Below, piece by piece: positions 46,649 to 53,979 of a DNA stretch of 64,000 bases. This DNA is from Desulfobacteraceae bacterium (GTDB taxonomy: Bacteria; Desulfobacterota; Desulfobacteria; Desulfobacterales; Desulfosalsimonadaceae): positions 310,001 to 374,000 of the forward strand of contig JABZFM010000006.1 of assembly GCA_014237465.1 (NCBI GenBank), in the 5' to 3' direction. How positions within the stretch are numbered: the first letter of the stretch is position 1; each line of letters begins with the position of its first letter. Position numbers and translations under genes: made by a program. The notes below the pieces were generated by a model, which saw only the letters and a list, made by a program, of their open reading frames with translations, was not told the DNA's origin and searched no databases.

Positions 46649-46769
46649 TTCTTTTCCCTTCAAATTTGTTTCTCCAGATATCGGTCATTGAAAGAGTCCT
46701 TGTTTGATGCGGATTATTAATAAGATAGAATCTGTCTTTTTCTGCGGATAAATATTCAATGTTTTCCAT
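46617..46769 (-). CDS. Possible small protein (50 aa)
   Basis: ATG 46769 opens a frame MENIEYLSAEKDRFYLIN... ending SLFSD, with a plausible amphipathic composition. There is no clear ribosome binding site and its end overlaps the convergent membrane-protein gene by 32 bases. Its character resembles the other tiny genes of this module, but the call is weak. Confidence 0.3.
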   Translation of the reverse strand: MENIEYLSAEKDRFYLINNPHQTRTLSMTDIWRNKFEGKRITLDPSLFSD

Positions 46770-46815
46770 AATTGTTTTATTTTTTGATTAATATATAAAT
46801 TTTCCGGTTTGTTAT

Positions 46816-46856
46816 AATAGGGATGGGTTGATTAAAAACGCCATCCCTATTTTTTT
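46816..46856 (+). terminator. Terminator after the membrane-protein gene
   Basis: AATAGGGATGG at 46816-46826 pairs perfectly with CCATCCCTATT at 46841-46851 (11 bp, 14-base loop). A run of seven T follows on the plus strand. It could also slow minus-strand transcription from the neighbouring small gene. Confidence 0.8.
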
Positions 46857-46862
46857 CCAGTT

Positions 46863-47051
46863 TTAATATCCGCATTGTGAGCAGATAATTTTTAGTCGCT
46901 TGCCGTTGTATATGGTGATGTCGTTTCCAAGGAAGTGGTTGAACGAGATATGGTGCCCGCAATCCAGCTTGAACTTTTTGCCGTTGAGTTGATGTAATAA
47001 CAATCTGAGGCTATCTGTGGATTCATATTTTTCTTTTTGTTCTTTTGTCAT
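46863..47051 (-). CDS. Small zinc-ribbon-like protein (62 aa)
   Basis: MTKEQKEKYESTDSLRLLLH leads into a short beta domain with LDCGHH and a C-terminal IICSQCGY. The two CxxC/CGH-type pairs suggest a zinc ribbon. The ATG has AAAGGAGGAG upstream. It belongs to a module of tiny genes each bounded by hairpins. Confidence 0.65.
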   Translation of the reverse strand: MTKEQKEKYESTDSLRLLLHQLNGKKFKLDCGHHISFNHFLGNDITIYNGKRLKIICSQCGY

Positions 47052-47075
47052 GATTTACTCCTCCTTTAAAACGCA

Positions 47076-47111
47076 AAGAAGCCTCTCTGGACGAATCCAG
47101 AAAGGCTTCTT
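47076..47111 (-). terminator. Terminator hairpin between ArdC and small zinc-ribbon gene
   Basis: AAGAAGCCTCTCTGG and CCAGAAAGGCTTCTT (47076-47111) form a 15-bp stem with one mismatch around ACGAAT. A T-rich tail follows only weakly. Confidence 0.6.
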
Positions 47112-47156
47112 GTTGTTGTTAATCTGTTTGTATTAAATCAAAATCCTGTTTGTTTT

Positions 47157-47966
47157 TTAAGCTGCTTCCAGCTTTATGGTTCTTCCCTTTAAAATCAGTT
47201 CCAGGACTTTTCCTGTTTCTCCAAGGACTTTCAGGCAGGCTGAGTGAGGGGTTAATTTGACTTTTTCAGCATACCGTTCAATGTACCTGAATGAATTACC
47301 GGTGGTGTCTTTTAGTTGCTTTCCAACGATCAGGCCCAATGCCATAGATGAAAGTTCGGCGATGATTTCTTGAAACGGATCCTGACCAGCTTTAAGCTTT
47401 CCGTTCACTTTTTCATGGGCAGCGTGGGCCATCTCATGAAAAAATGTCTTTTCGTCCGGGGTTGCCAGGGCGATTTCATTTCTTTGAGTACAATAGTATC
47501 CAAAATACCTGTAATTTCCAGGCACAGCTTTTACTGAAATTCCCCATTCATTTGCTTTGTCTAAAAGAGGTAAATCCGGTAATTGAAGATTTTGGTATTC
47601 CAGGTCCTCTCCGTCGGTGTCTTCGACTTTAAAAACAGCTGATGATTTAAAGAAGCGTAAAACTTCCTTTTCTTCGCCGGTCTCTTCTTTAATTTCTTTT
47701 TTGAAGCAAGGCACCAGAATATACGTTGCTTTGGCGCCTTTTTTTACCCACCTGTTCACTGTTTTCCACTGTTGATACCCGCGAGCATCGCCGGTTCCGG
47801 AAAGAAACATTAAGGTTCGGTTTGTAAATGACCAGTAACAACTCGGTGTGTCTGGTATGGGAAAAGTTGCCATTGCTATGGCTTTAGGTATGTCGCCGGA
47901 CTTGAATTTTTCCAGAATTGTTTCCAGCACTTGTTTTACGTTGGTATTCATTTTTGTATCCTCCAA
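47157..47966 (-). CDS. ardC: ArdC-like antirestriction protein with zincin domain
   Basis: The 269-residue protein has the ArdC layout: an N-terminal ssDNA-binding domain (about 5-135, with SCYWSFTNRTLMFLS, DARGYQQWKTVNRWVKKGAKA and ILVPC) and a C-terminal zincin-like metallopeptidase domain with HEMAHAAH (about 185-192) and a downstream EIIAELSSMAL helix supplying the third ligand. ArdC proteins protect incoming plasmid DNA against host restriction during transfer. The gene lies among plasmid-type small genes. A ribosome binding site GGAGG precedes ATG. Confidence 0.9.
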   Translation of the reverse strand: MEDTKMNTNVKQVLETILEKFKSGDIPKAIAMATFPIPDTPSCYWSFTNRTLMFLSGTGDARGYQQWKTVNRWVKKGAKATYILVPCFKKEIKEETGEEKEVLRFFKSSAVFKVEDTDGEDLEYQNLQLPDLPLLDKANEWGISVKAVPGNYRYFGYYCTQRNEIALATPDEKTFFHEMAHAAHEKVNGKLKAGQDPFQEIIAELSSMALGLIVGKQLKDTTGNSFRYIERYAEKVKLTPHSACLKVLGETGKVLELILKGRTIKLEAA

Positions 47967-47988
47967 TTTTTGAGGGTTTAAAAAACAT

Positions 47989-48022
47989 GAAAGCCCTTCC
48001 GAATTATTCCGAAAGGGCTTTC
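47989..48022 (-). terminator. Terminator hairpin upstream of ArdC
   Basis: GAAAGCCCTTCCG (47989-48001) pairs with CGAAAGGGCTTTC (48010-48022) with one mismatch. It lies 30 bases past the stop of the 167-residue gene on the minus strand and before the ArdC start. Confidence 0.6.
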
Positions 48023-48051
48023 TCTAGTTCGTTGTGTTACGTTTTAAATGT

Positions 48052-48555
48052 CTATTTTAGGTACTCTTCCACCATGAAATACTCAAAGTCCTCCACGTAA
48101 TAATCATTATTGTAGGTTTCAAGGGCGTCTCTGCCGATTAATGGATAATTCACTGGTTCCGCCTGATACAGTTGCAAGTGGCCACCATAATTTTTCCTCA
48201 TTTGGCCAAGATGCGATAATGCCACAGCCGGTTCCGCGTAACCCGATGGAGCATCAGGCGAAACGATCATGTATCCACGATTATGTTTTTGGGTTCCAAT
48301 TACGTATAAGGGCTTATTGGTGCTTTCCAGCCGTTCTGCAACGGTTAAGGTGTTATCGACATAGCGCTCCTCTTCATCGAGAAAATCCTTTGTGTTTGCA
48401 ATCATTCCGTTTGGTCCATAAACTGCTGCATCGTTTCTTTCCACATTCATCTTTTCTGAATATTTTGAAAGAGCATGAACAGCTGATAGTCCATCGGCAT
48501 AAAAAGTAACCTGGTCAATGATTCCTCCTGACACTGTAATAAATATGTAAGGCAT
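48052..48555 (-). CDS. Hypothetical protein (167 aa) of the ArdC module
   Basis: It starts MPYIFITVSGGIIDQVTFYADG, an alpha/beta pattern, and contains LVIGTQ-like PLYVIGTQKHNRGYMIVSPD. The C-terminal part reads YNNDYYVEDFEYFMVEEYLK. The gene follows its upstream neighbour without a gap. Function not recognised. Confidence 0.6.
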   Translation of the reverse strand: MPYIFITVSGGIIDQVTFYADGLSAVHALSKYSEKMNVERNDAAVYGPNGMIANTKDFLDEEERYVDNTLTVAERLESTNKPLYVIGTQKHNRGYMIVSPDAPSGYAEPAVALSHLGQMRKNYGGHLQLYQAEPVNYPLIGRDALETYNNDYYVEDFEYFMVEEYLK

Positions 48556-48771
48556 TTATGTCACCTCCTTTGCCTGATTTTCTGGATTAAAGACACAATC
48601 CACACATCTTGTATTGTCCCTGCAGGATTTGCAGATCTTATTGTTATCAACAGCCTTGCTCACATAATTAAATACTGTGTTCATGGCTTTGGTCATGGGC
48701 ATATTTAGAGCCCACGCGATGCGTCTTAAGGTGCAGCTCTGTTGTTGGCTCAATTCTGGTGTGTACGCCAT
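48556..48771 (-). CDS. Small Cys-rich protein (71 aa)
   Basis: The start at 48771 (MAYTPELSQQQSCTLRRIAW) is chosen because AAGGAGGAAAAT lies directly upstream; an earlier in-frame Met at 48840 would overlap the preceding gene. The C-terminal half has ICKSCRDNTRCVDCVF, four Cys likely to bind zinc. The N-terminal half is helical (LRRIAWALNMPMTKAMNTVF). Confidence 0.65.
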   Translation of the reverse strand: MAYTPELSQQQSCTLRRIAWALNMPMTKAMNTVFNYVSKAVDNNKICKSCRDNTRCVDCVFNPENQAKEVT

Positions 48772-48788
48772 ATTTTCCTCCTTCAAAG

Positions 48789-48968
48789 CTAATTTGGTTG
48801 TGTGTTTGCTAAAGAGTTTTGGAAGACAATGCTTTTGCACTCACTGCAGTAAATATCTTCTGTCTCTGTTTCAGACAGGATATCGTTTCCGCAAACAGGG
48901 CATTCGCTTTCCAGGATACTGGCTTGGGAGGCTTGATCTAATGGGTATGATATTGGATCAAATGACAT
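48789..48968 (-). CDS. Tiny zinc-ribbon protein (59 aa), too short for standard ORF calls
   Basis: ATG 48968 has GGAGGAGTATA upstream and overlaps the stop of the DUF2958 gene by 11 bases. The product begins MSFDPISYPLDQ and contains CPVCGN and YCSECKS, two CxxC knuckles 16 residues apart. It ends NTQPN. Coupled translation with the upstream gene is likely. Confidence 0.65.
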   Translation of the reverse strand: MSFDPISYPLDQASQASILESECPVCGNDILSETETEDIYCSECKSIVFQNSLANTQPN

Positions 48969-49314
48969 TATACTCCTCCTTTACCCATCTATGGGCTTTG
49001 CGAATATTGTTGATCTCTGAAGCCTTTCTGATTTTCCAGATTTCTTCCGGTTCGCAGTCAATTTCGAGCCAGCCCTGAACTTTGATGGATTTTAGTTCTG
49101 AAAACGAAATGTAGCCCCATTCAGCCAGGTCCAGGTCTCCATTTAAGATGGCGAATCCCCAGAACAGGTCTTCTCCGTCATACTCAGCTATGTACCAGTC
49201 ACAGTTACCGATAAAGAAATGAAGACATATCTGTTTTTCTTTAAGCGGCTCATGTTCTGTCTCATACAGCTTTGGTATTTTTTCCAGGCGTTCTTTGGTT
49301 GGTTCGTTCCACAT
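48958..49314 (-). CDS. DUF2958-family protein
   Basis: The 118-residue product matches the DUF2958 pattern: an early LYETEHEPLKEKQICLHFF, then DWYIAEYDGEDLFWGFAIL, GYISFSELKSIKVQG and the closing EIDCEPEEIWKI. DUF2958 proteins accompany ArdC-type and conjugative plasmid genes, and their role is unknown. The ATG has TAAGGAGGTAAATAAA upstream. Confidence 0.8.
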   Translation of the reverse strand: MWNEPTKERLEKIPKLYETEHEPLKEKQICLHFFIGNCDWYIAEYDGEDLFWGFAILNGDLDLAEWGYISFSELKSIKVQGWLEIDCEPEEIWKIRKASEINNIRKAHRWVKEEYNVI

Positions 49315-49327
49315 TTTATTTACCTCC

Positions 49328-49444
49328 TTATGTATAAATGATGATGTATCCTTGAAGGGCGTATTCCTTCACTTTGCTTTTCACACCGTAATCAACGAAA
49401 ACCCATTGGCCTTTTTGTTTGTTGTATCGATATAGTTTCAGCAT
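49328..49444 (-). CDS. Micro-ORF (38 aa) with strong ribosome binding site
   Basis: ATG 49444 is preceded by GGAGGTAAAGA. The product MLKLYRYNKQKGQWVFVDYG... ends YIIIYT, a beta-rich small protein. Its stop is followed at once by the ribosome binding site of the DUF2958 gene, which supports a real gene. Confidence 0.6.
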   Translation of the reverse strand: MLKLYRYNKQKGQWVFVDYGVKSKVKEYALQGYIIIYT

Positions 49445-49463
49445 TCTTTACCTCCAAAAAATA

Positions 49464-49497
49464 AAAAGACCGGCCCATATGACTGGACTGGTCTTTT
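49464..49497 (-). terminator. Terminator hairpin of the small-gene module
   Basis: AAAAGACCGGCC at 49464 and GGACTGGTCTTTT ending at 49497 form a long stem with two wobble pairs and flanking A and T runs. Confidence 0.6.
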
Positions 49498-49532
49498 CAA
49501 AAAAAAGTTTGTTATTGTTTGTGGCAGCTACT

Positions 49533-49667
49533 TTAATGACAATGAGCGTTGGATTTGCAGCCTGAACAAGTTATTGCGATTTGTTCATCGCAACTGTCTT
49601 GTTCGGTTAATTTTAAATTTTTACACCTCCTTTCTAAAAAAAATTCTTTGTGGTTCAGTTGGTTCAT
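49533..49667 (-). CDS. Possible Cys-rich micro-ORF (44 aa)
   Basis: The frame MNQLNHKEFF... ends CSGCKSNAHCH with five Cys/His in the last eleven residues. ATG 49667 has no ribosome binding site, but a perfect AAGGAGGTG lies inside the frame at about 49632, so translation may start downstream at a non-standard codon. Weak call. Confidence 0.3.
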   Translation of the reverse strand: MNQLNHKEFFLERRCKNLKLTEQDSCDEQIAITCSGCKSNAHCH

Positions 49668-49687
49668 AAAAGAGAATGAATATATGG

Positions 49688-49891
49688 CTATTCATTTACC
49701 GCGATACAAAATTCTTCTGTGTGTAATCCGCAGAATGGGCAGTATCGATCTCCGAAATCGTTATATTGTTTCCCTTGTTTGAAAAGGATTGATAGATAGG
49801 TGTTGCCACAACTTGGACATTTATCCAGCTTTCCGGTGGACATGGCTTCTGATATTTGGATGTTTTTGCATGCAATACTCTGGATCGGCAT
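49688..49891 (-). CDS. Small zinc-ribbon protein (67 aa)
   Basis: The start at 49891 (MPIQSIACKNIQ) is preferred because AAAGGAGGCACC precedes it. The product has CPSCGN and YCPFCG, two zinc knuckles, between short strands. It resembles the zinc-ribbon gene at 48789. Confidence 0.7.
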   Translation of the reverse strand: MPIQSIACKNIQISEAMSTGKLDKCPSCGNTYLSILFKQGKQYNDFGDRYCPFCGLHTEEFCIAVNE

Positions 49892-50156
49892 GGTGCCTCC
49901 TTTCATGTTGAGCATTTTCAACTTCACTAAAAATGCTGTTCAATAGATTTTTTGTTTTTACAAATTTTTTAATCTGCTCTCTTACTTCATCTTTATTTTT
50001 AGCATGCTTGATTTTTCGGCTGGCATTGCCCAGAAAACAGATTGATAAAATGATTTTCTGTTTTAATTTGAGGTCGCATATTATCTTGCCGCCAAATGTT
50101 TGATTGAATTTGCGTTGAGCTTTTTTCACTTCCATTTCAAAAAAATCGGTTTTCAT
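49821..50156 (-). CDS. Small basic helical protein (111 aa)
   Basis: The start at 50156 (MKTDFFEMEVKKAQ) has AAAGGAGGTGC upstream. The protein is helical and basic (KIKHAKNKDEVREQIKKFVK). Its last 24 codons overlap the next gene, so the end may be poorly constrained. No family is recognised. Confidence 0.55.
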   Translation of the reverse strand: MKTDFFEMEVKKAQRKFNQTFGGKIICDLKLKQKIILSICFLGNASRKIKHAKNKDEVREQIKKFVKTKNLLNSIFSEVENAQHERRHHADPEYCMQKHPNIRSHVHRKAG

Positions 50157-50224
50157 AAAAGCACCTCCTTTCATTTTGTTTGGTTGTTTAAAAGAGTTAG
50201 AATTTCAGCCTATCGACTACAAAA

Positions 50225-50249
50225 ATCTGTCTTCACGTCGAAGACAGAT
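50225..50249 (-). terminator. Terminator after the HerA-nuclease operon
   Basis: ATCTGTCTTC and GAAGACAGAT form a perfect 10-bp stem with a five-base loop. Five T follow on the minus strand. It separates the ATPase-nuclease genes from the small-gene module. Confidence 0.75.
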
Positions 50250-50399
50250 GTTGTTGCCTGTTCTGACAGCTTACTTCCGCTTTAATTGTTGCCTGTCTGT
50301 TTTGTTTGTCTGATAAGTGAGCGGCAGCGCCTTTCTCTGCGTTGCAGTCTGCGGCCGATTTCACTTTTTGGGGTGACTATGATGTATGGTGTGGAGTAA

Positions 50400-52406
50400 T
50401 TAATTTATGGATGTAGGTGAAGGGTGTGATGTAAGAATCTTTTCTTCGGTGAGTTTTAAAAAATCTTTTACGAAAAGGATTCTAATGAAAGAGTGATTTT
50501 TTGATAGCTCTTTGATCTTTATTTCAGCCGGTTTGTTGGTTGCGATCATGAAACAATTTAAGATTCGAGATTTTTCGAGTTTTAATAGATTTTTTTTAAT
50601 GTCTGATTTTCCGGTTTCAACTTCGATGGCAATACTCAACTTTGGGTCAACAATGTCTATTCCGTTAACTTCGCAGACAGGCTGAAACTCGTGTTTTTTC
50701 AAGAATTGGACGGTCTGATGAACCCAATAATCATGTTCTAAACCGCCCCTTGCATTTCTTGAAGGCATATGTATTTTCATTTCTTCAACTAAAATTTTGC
50801 CTGAATCTGTTAATTCAAACAGTTTTTTTCTATCAATATAAACAGGTCTGATCATCTCTTTTTTTGTCAGTGATTCATGGATCTGGGACATTTGCGATGG
50901 ATGGAACCCTAATGTTTTAGTTCTTTGATCTACGCCATCAAGAGGTCTTTCAGTGATGTTTGTCAGGATGACTTTTTCCATTGGAGTAATGGGGGGGAAT
51001 GTATCAGTACCTTGAGAAGTCTGAGGAATACTCAAATTTTCAATTGGGGATGAATCTGGTTGAGAAATTTCTGCAAACTTAAGCATTGCAGCCTTTAGCT
51101 CATCATCTGATATATATTCCGGTGATTTGATAAACGGCGTCTTTATTTGAAAAGCACCATGATATCTTTGTTTTACATTAACTATGGCCTGGCCTGTTTT
51201 TATCATGCCTAAATATTTTTGCTGAAACGCATCAAGGTTCATGGCTTTTGCCATTGCTGCTATGTCTCTATTTGTATTTAGGGTGAAAGATACTTTGATA
51301 TTCATATTGGCAAAAATGGCGTTGGGGATTTCAGATGGTGTCTGATCAATAGCTATTAACCCAATACCGTATTTTCTGGATTCTCTGAATAGGGTCGAGA
51401 CCATGTTATCTTCTTTGCCTTGCATGGCAATATTATGAAATTCTTCAAACATGAGGACCTGTTTTAATTGTTCGGAATGTATTCCCCTGTGCTGATTATA
51501 AATTGAAAGCCAGTTTAAAATAATGTGAATAAAAAATTTACGATCATAAGGGCTTTTAAGGTTTCCAAATTCTAAAACAATCGGCTTGCTGAAAAGCTTT
51601 TCTAATGGAAAATGTTTTCGCGGATTAATAACAGTTCCGGCTGCTCCTTTTGACATAAATGTAATTTGCCTGGACACACTTTCTTTCCATAATCCGGATC
51701 GTCCGGCCAGCCGGCCTCCTCTTCCTTTGTCATGGTTAATTTCTCTTAATACGATTTGTTTAAGATCCTCAAAATATGGATGACCAGTTTCTTGAAAAGC
51801 CATTTCCATATAGTTAAGCAACATAGTATCCGCGCCAATTCCACCGATATAGTCTTCAGAAATAATCGCAATGATTGACTTGATGTATTCATCAAATTTG
51901 ATTCCAGGCGGAACAGTCAAAAAATTTAGAAACAAAGGATTTATTTCGCTGCCGACAGTAAATACCTGTACATCAGAAAATTCCCGGATAATGCCTCGAT
52001 AACTTTTTTCCCAGTCAAATATCAAAAAAGGAATGCCTGTTTTATGAAGTTTTCGGAGAAGATTTGTTGCAAAGGTTGTTTTCCCGCTACCCGTTGAACC
52101 AAATATTCCCATGTGCCGATTAATATCTTTAAATTCTAAGTTAAATGGGTAAAGCGGTTTATCAACATATTCGACTTCCCCGATATGAACTTCACCATCG
52201 CAGCTTTCTTTGGGTGGGGGCGGTAAAATGATTTGGTCCTCAATATCCTTTTTGACATTTTGAATGATAAGCACATCAATATAATTTTCGATTTCCTTTT
52301 TTTGGCGATAATCATCTTCAAAGAAATACATCTGCTTTAATTTTTTTACTTTTTGAGTCCCTAAAATTGGTTGCAGTATTTTGAATTTTTCATCGATTGG
52401 ATACAT
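50400..52406 (-). CDS. HerA-type ATPase with C-terminal nuclease-like domain
   Basis: The start at 52406 (MYPIDEKFKILQPIL) is chosen over 52535, which would overlap the nuclease gene by 146 bases; it gives 668 residues. The HerA/DUF87 core has Walker A GSTGSGKT at 103-110, IPFLIFDWEKSYR, Walker B VLMFEEFHNIA and IAIDQTPSEIP. A winged-helix region follows (about 480-550, LTDSGKILVEEMK). The last 100 residues read GLEHDYWVHQTVQFL, GIDIVDPKLSIAIEVETGKSDI and CFMIATNK, a restriction-endonuclease-like layout with acidic and Lys residues. DNA translocation coupled to cleavage is the inferred activity. It is paired with the Cas4/RecB-like gene upstream. Confidence 0.8.
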   Translation of the reverse strand: MYPIDEKFKILQPILGTQKVKKLKQMYFFEDDYRQKKEIENYIDVLIIQNVKKDIEDQIILPPPPKESCDGEVHIGEVEYVDKPLYPFNLEFKDINRHMGIFGSTGSGKTTFATNLLRKLHKTGIPFLIFDWEKSYRGIIREFSDVQVFTVGSEINPLFLNFLTVPPGIKFDEYIKSIIAIISEDYIGGIGADTMLLNYMEMAFQETGHPYFEDLKQIVLREINHDKGRGGRLAGRSGLWKESVSRQITFMSKGAAGTVINPRKHFPLEKLFSKPIVLEFGNLKSPYDRKFFIHIILNWLSIYNQHRGIHSEQLKQVLMFEEFHNIAMQGKEDNMVSTLFRESRKYGIGLIAIDQTPSEIPNAIFANMNIKVSFTLNTNRDIAAMAKAMNLDAFQQKYLGMIKTGQAIVNVKQRYHGAFQIKTPFIKSPEYISDDELKAAMLKFAEISQPDSSPIENLSIPQTSQGTDTFPPITPMEKVILTNITERPLDGVDQRTKTLGFHPSQMSQIHESLTKKEMIRPVYIDRKKLFELTDSGKILVEEMKIHMPSRNARGGLEHDYWVHQTVQFLKKHEFQPVCEVNGIDIVDPKLSIAIEVETGKSDIKKNLLKLEKSRILNCFMIATNKPAEIKIKELSKNHSFIRILFVKDFLKLTEEKILTSHPSPTSIN

Positions 52407-53181
52407 TTTTCTTGTCAAAATTTTTGTCGCACCATCCGCAGACACAGGGATAATCTGAAATGTTATTTGATTGTGTTCGGTTATGGATATCTGACACCAT
52501 TTTTTTGGTTTCAGCCAAACGTTGGGCAGATACATTAAATAGTTTAAGTCCGTCTTTGAATTTCAAAAAATGGATACCTGTGGTGGGATGCTGGTGGAAC
52601 TGCTCTTTATATAATAATGTATAGATTGCAAGTTGACGTTTGTATTCCTCGCTTACTTCCATTGTTTTGCAGGTTTTAAAATCGATTATTAGTGGAGGTG
52701 ATTTGTTTTTGTATATGGCGTCGATTCTTCCAAGGAGTTTAAGTTTTTCTGAAAAAATTGTTTTTTCAATTATTGGTGTTGGTTGTTCAAATCCGCCATC
52801 TTTTAAAAAATTGTGCAGAAAATTAAGAATCATTCTGCAGCTTTCCTGGAAAAACAATTCGATTTCATCTTTTTTCAGCTGAAGGTCATAAAGTTGTTTT
52901 GCCTGGTTTCTCCATTCGTCTTTTAATAAATCAATGACAGTCCTGCGAAGATCTGAATAATCCATATTAGAGCAGCGGTGCAGGTTGAGTTTATAAAACT
53001 TTTCAATTGCGTTATGTACAGCGATGCCCCTGATGAGATGAATCGATGATTTTTGTTTTATTTTCGCAATCTTGCTGTAATAAAATTTTCTGGGGCATCT
53101 TATGAATGAGTTGATTGATGTTGGTGAAAGCCATCTCTTTTTTTCAATTTTAGTTTGTGTTTTCTCAGGAATATTGATCAC
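52390..53181 (-). CDS. Cas4/RecB-type PD-(D/E)xK nuclease
   Basis: The 263-residue protein (GTG start) has the Cas4/RecB nuclease signature. An early Cys is in RCPRKFYYSK, His in IRGIAVHNAIEKFY, Asp in LLGRIDAIYK, IIDFKTCK with the catalytic Asp and Lys, QLAIYTLLY as the Gln-containing motif, and a C-terminal CVCGWC. The four Cys probably hold an Fe-S cluster, as in Cas4 and AddB. Such enzymes degrade ssDNA ends. With the HerA-type ATPase it forms a translocase-nuclease pair, comparable in principle to HerA-NurA end resection in archaea. No CRISPR array is present, so a Cas4 role in adaptation is unlikely. Confidence 0.85.
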   Translation of the reverse strand: MINIPEKTQTKIEKKRWLSPTSINSFIRCPRKFYYSKIAKIKQKSSIHLIRGIAVHNAIEKFYKLNLHRCSNMDYSDLRRTVIDLLKDEWRNQAKQLYDLQLKKDEIELFFQESCRMILNFLHNFLKDGGFEQPTPIIEKTIFSEKLKLLGRIDAIYKNKSPPLIIDFKTCKTMEVSEEYKRQLAIYTLLYKEQFHQHPTTGIHFLKFKDGLKLFNVSAQRLAETKKMVSDIHNRTQSNNISDYPCVCGWCDKNFDKKNVSNR

Positions 53182-53743
53182 CTGTTTGTGTTAAGTAAGA
53201 GCCTTCCAGCTCCATTTCCAAACCTCCCAACAAATTGTTCTTTTGAGCCTGGACTTTGAAATCAAGTAAGGATTCTCGTAAATCCTTTTGAGGAAAGGCT
53301 GCATCTTTTGCGGCATCTTTCATTTCTCGACGGATCTGTTCTCTGATTTGCAGTTCGGATTTATTAAAATCTGACCAAAGCCGGTCTTTGCTGTAACAAT
53401 CCGGAAAAGGTCGTTCAAACCGCCAGTTATTGATTCTCATGAGATCTTCATAAAGCATCTTCAGATTATTAATTTTTAAGGAATCACGGGAAGATAATTC
53501 TCCAAGAATAAGATTTACTTTGTCTTCTGACATTTCCTTTTTCTGTGTAAAAAAATCATCGAAGCCGCCAGCATTGTCTATGTTGTTTGCTGATTGCATG
53601 AATGACGATGCTAAGGCACTATGGTTATTGATTATGGAAGAATTTTCGATCGGAAATATCATTGTCGGTAATACATTTATTTTTGATCCTTGCAGATTCT
53701 TTATGTAGTTTGTGTACCGATATGATTCTTCTTGATCCATCAT
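53165..53743 (-). CDS. Hypothetical protein in the HerA-nuclease operon
   Basis: This 192-residue product starts MMDQEESYRYTNYIKN after a GGAG site and overlaps the nuclease gene by 17 bases. It is mainly helical with ELSSRDSLKINNLKMLYEDL and REQIRREMKDAAKDAA. No motif is recognised. It is the first gene of the three-gene operon and may be a regulatory or adaptor subunit. Confidence 0.6.
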   Translation of the reverse strand: MMDQEESYRYTNYIKNLQGSKINVLPTMIFPIENSSIINNHSALASSFMQSANNIDNAGGFDDFFTQKKEMSEDKVNLILGELSSRDSLKINNLKMLYEDLMRINNWRFERPFPDCYSKDRLWSDFNKSELQIREQIRREMKDAAKDAAFPQKDLRESLLDFKVQAQKNNLLGGLEMELEGSYLTQTGDQYS

Positions 53744-53979
53744 TTTTACTCCTATCGGATAGTAATGCAGTCCAATATTTAAACATTTCGGTATTCCAGA
53801 ACATATTTCTTACTTTATAGTGATAACTCACACCATTATAAGAAACGCGAAAATTAAAAAAAATAACTGGACATAAAATATTGAATTATTATTTTGAGAG
53901 GGTCATTATAATACAGAATACTTTTGAGTTCCTAAATTTAATCAAAAACTCAATTTTTTTCAAACAAACGAAAATAATT

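Noticed and set aside
50400-53181. A type IV CRISPR or Cas4-Cas1 adaptation module
   Set aside because: Only a Cas4-like nuclease and a HerA-type ATPase are present; no Cas1, Cas2 or effector is seen.
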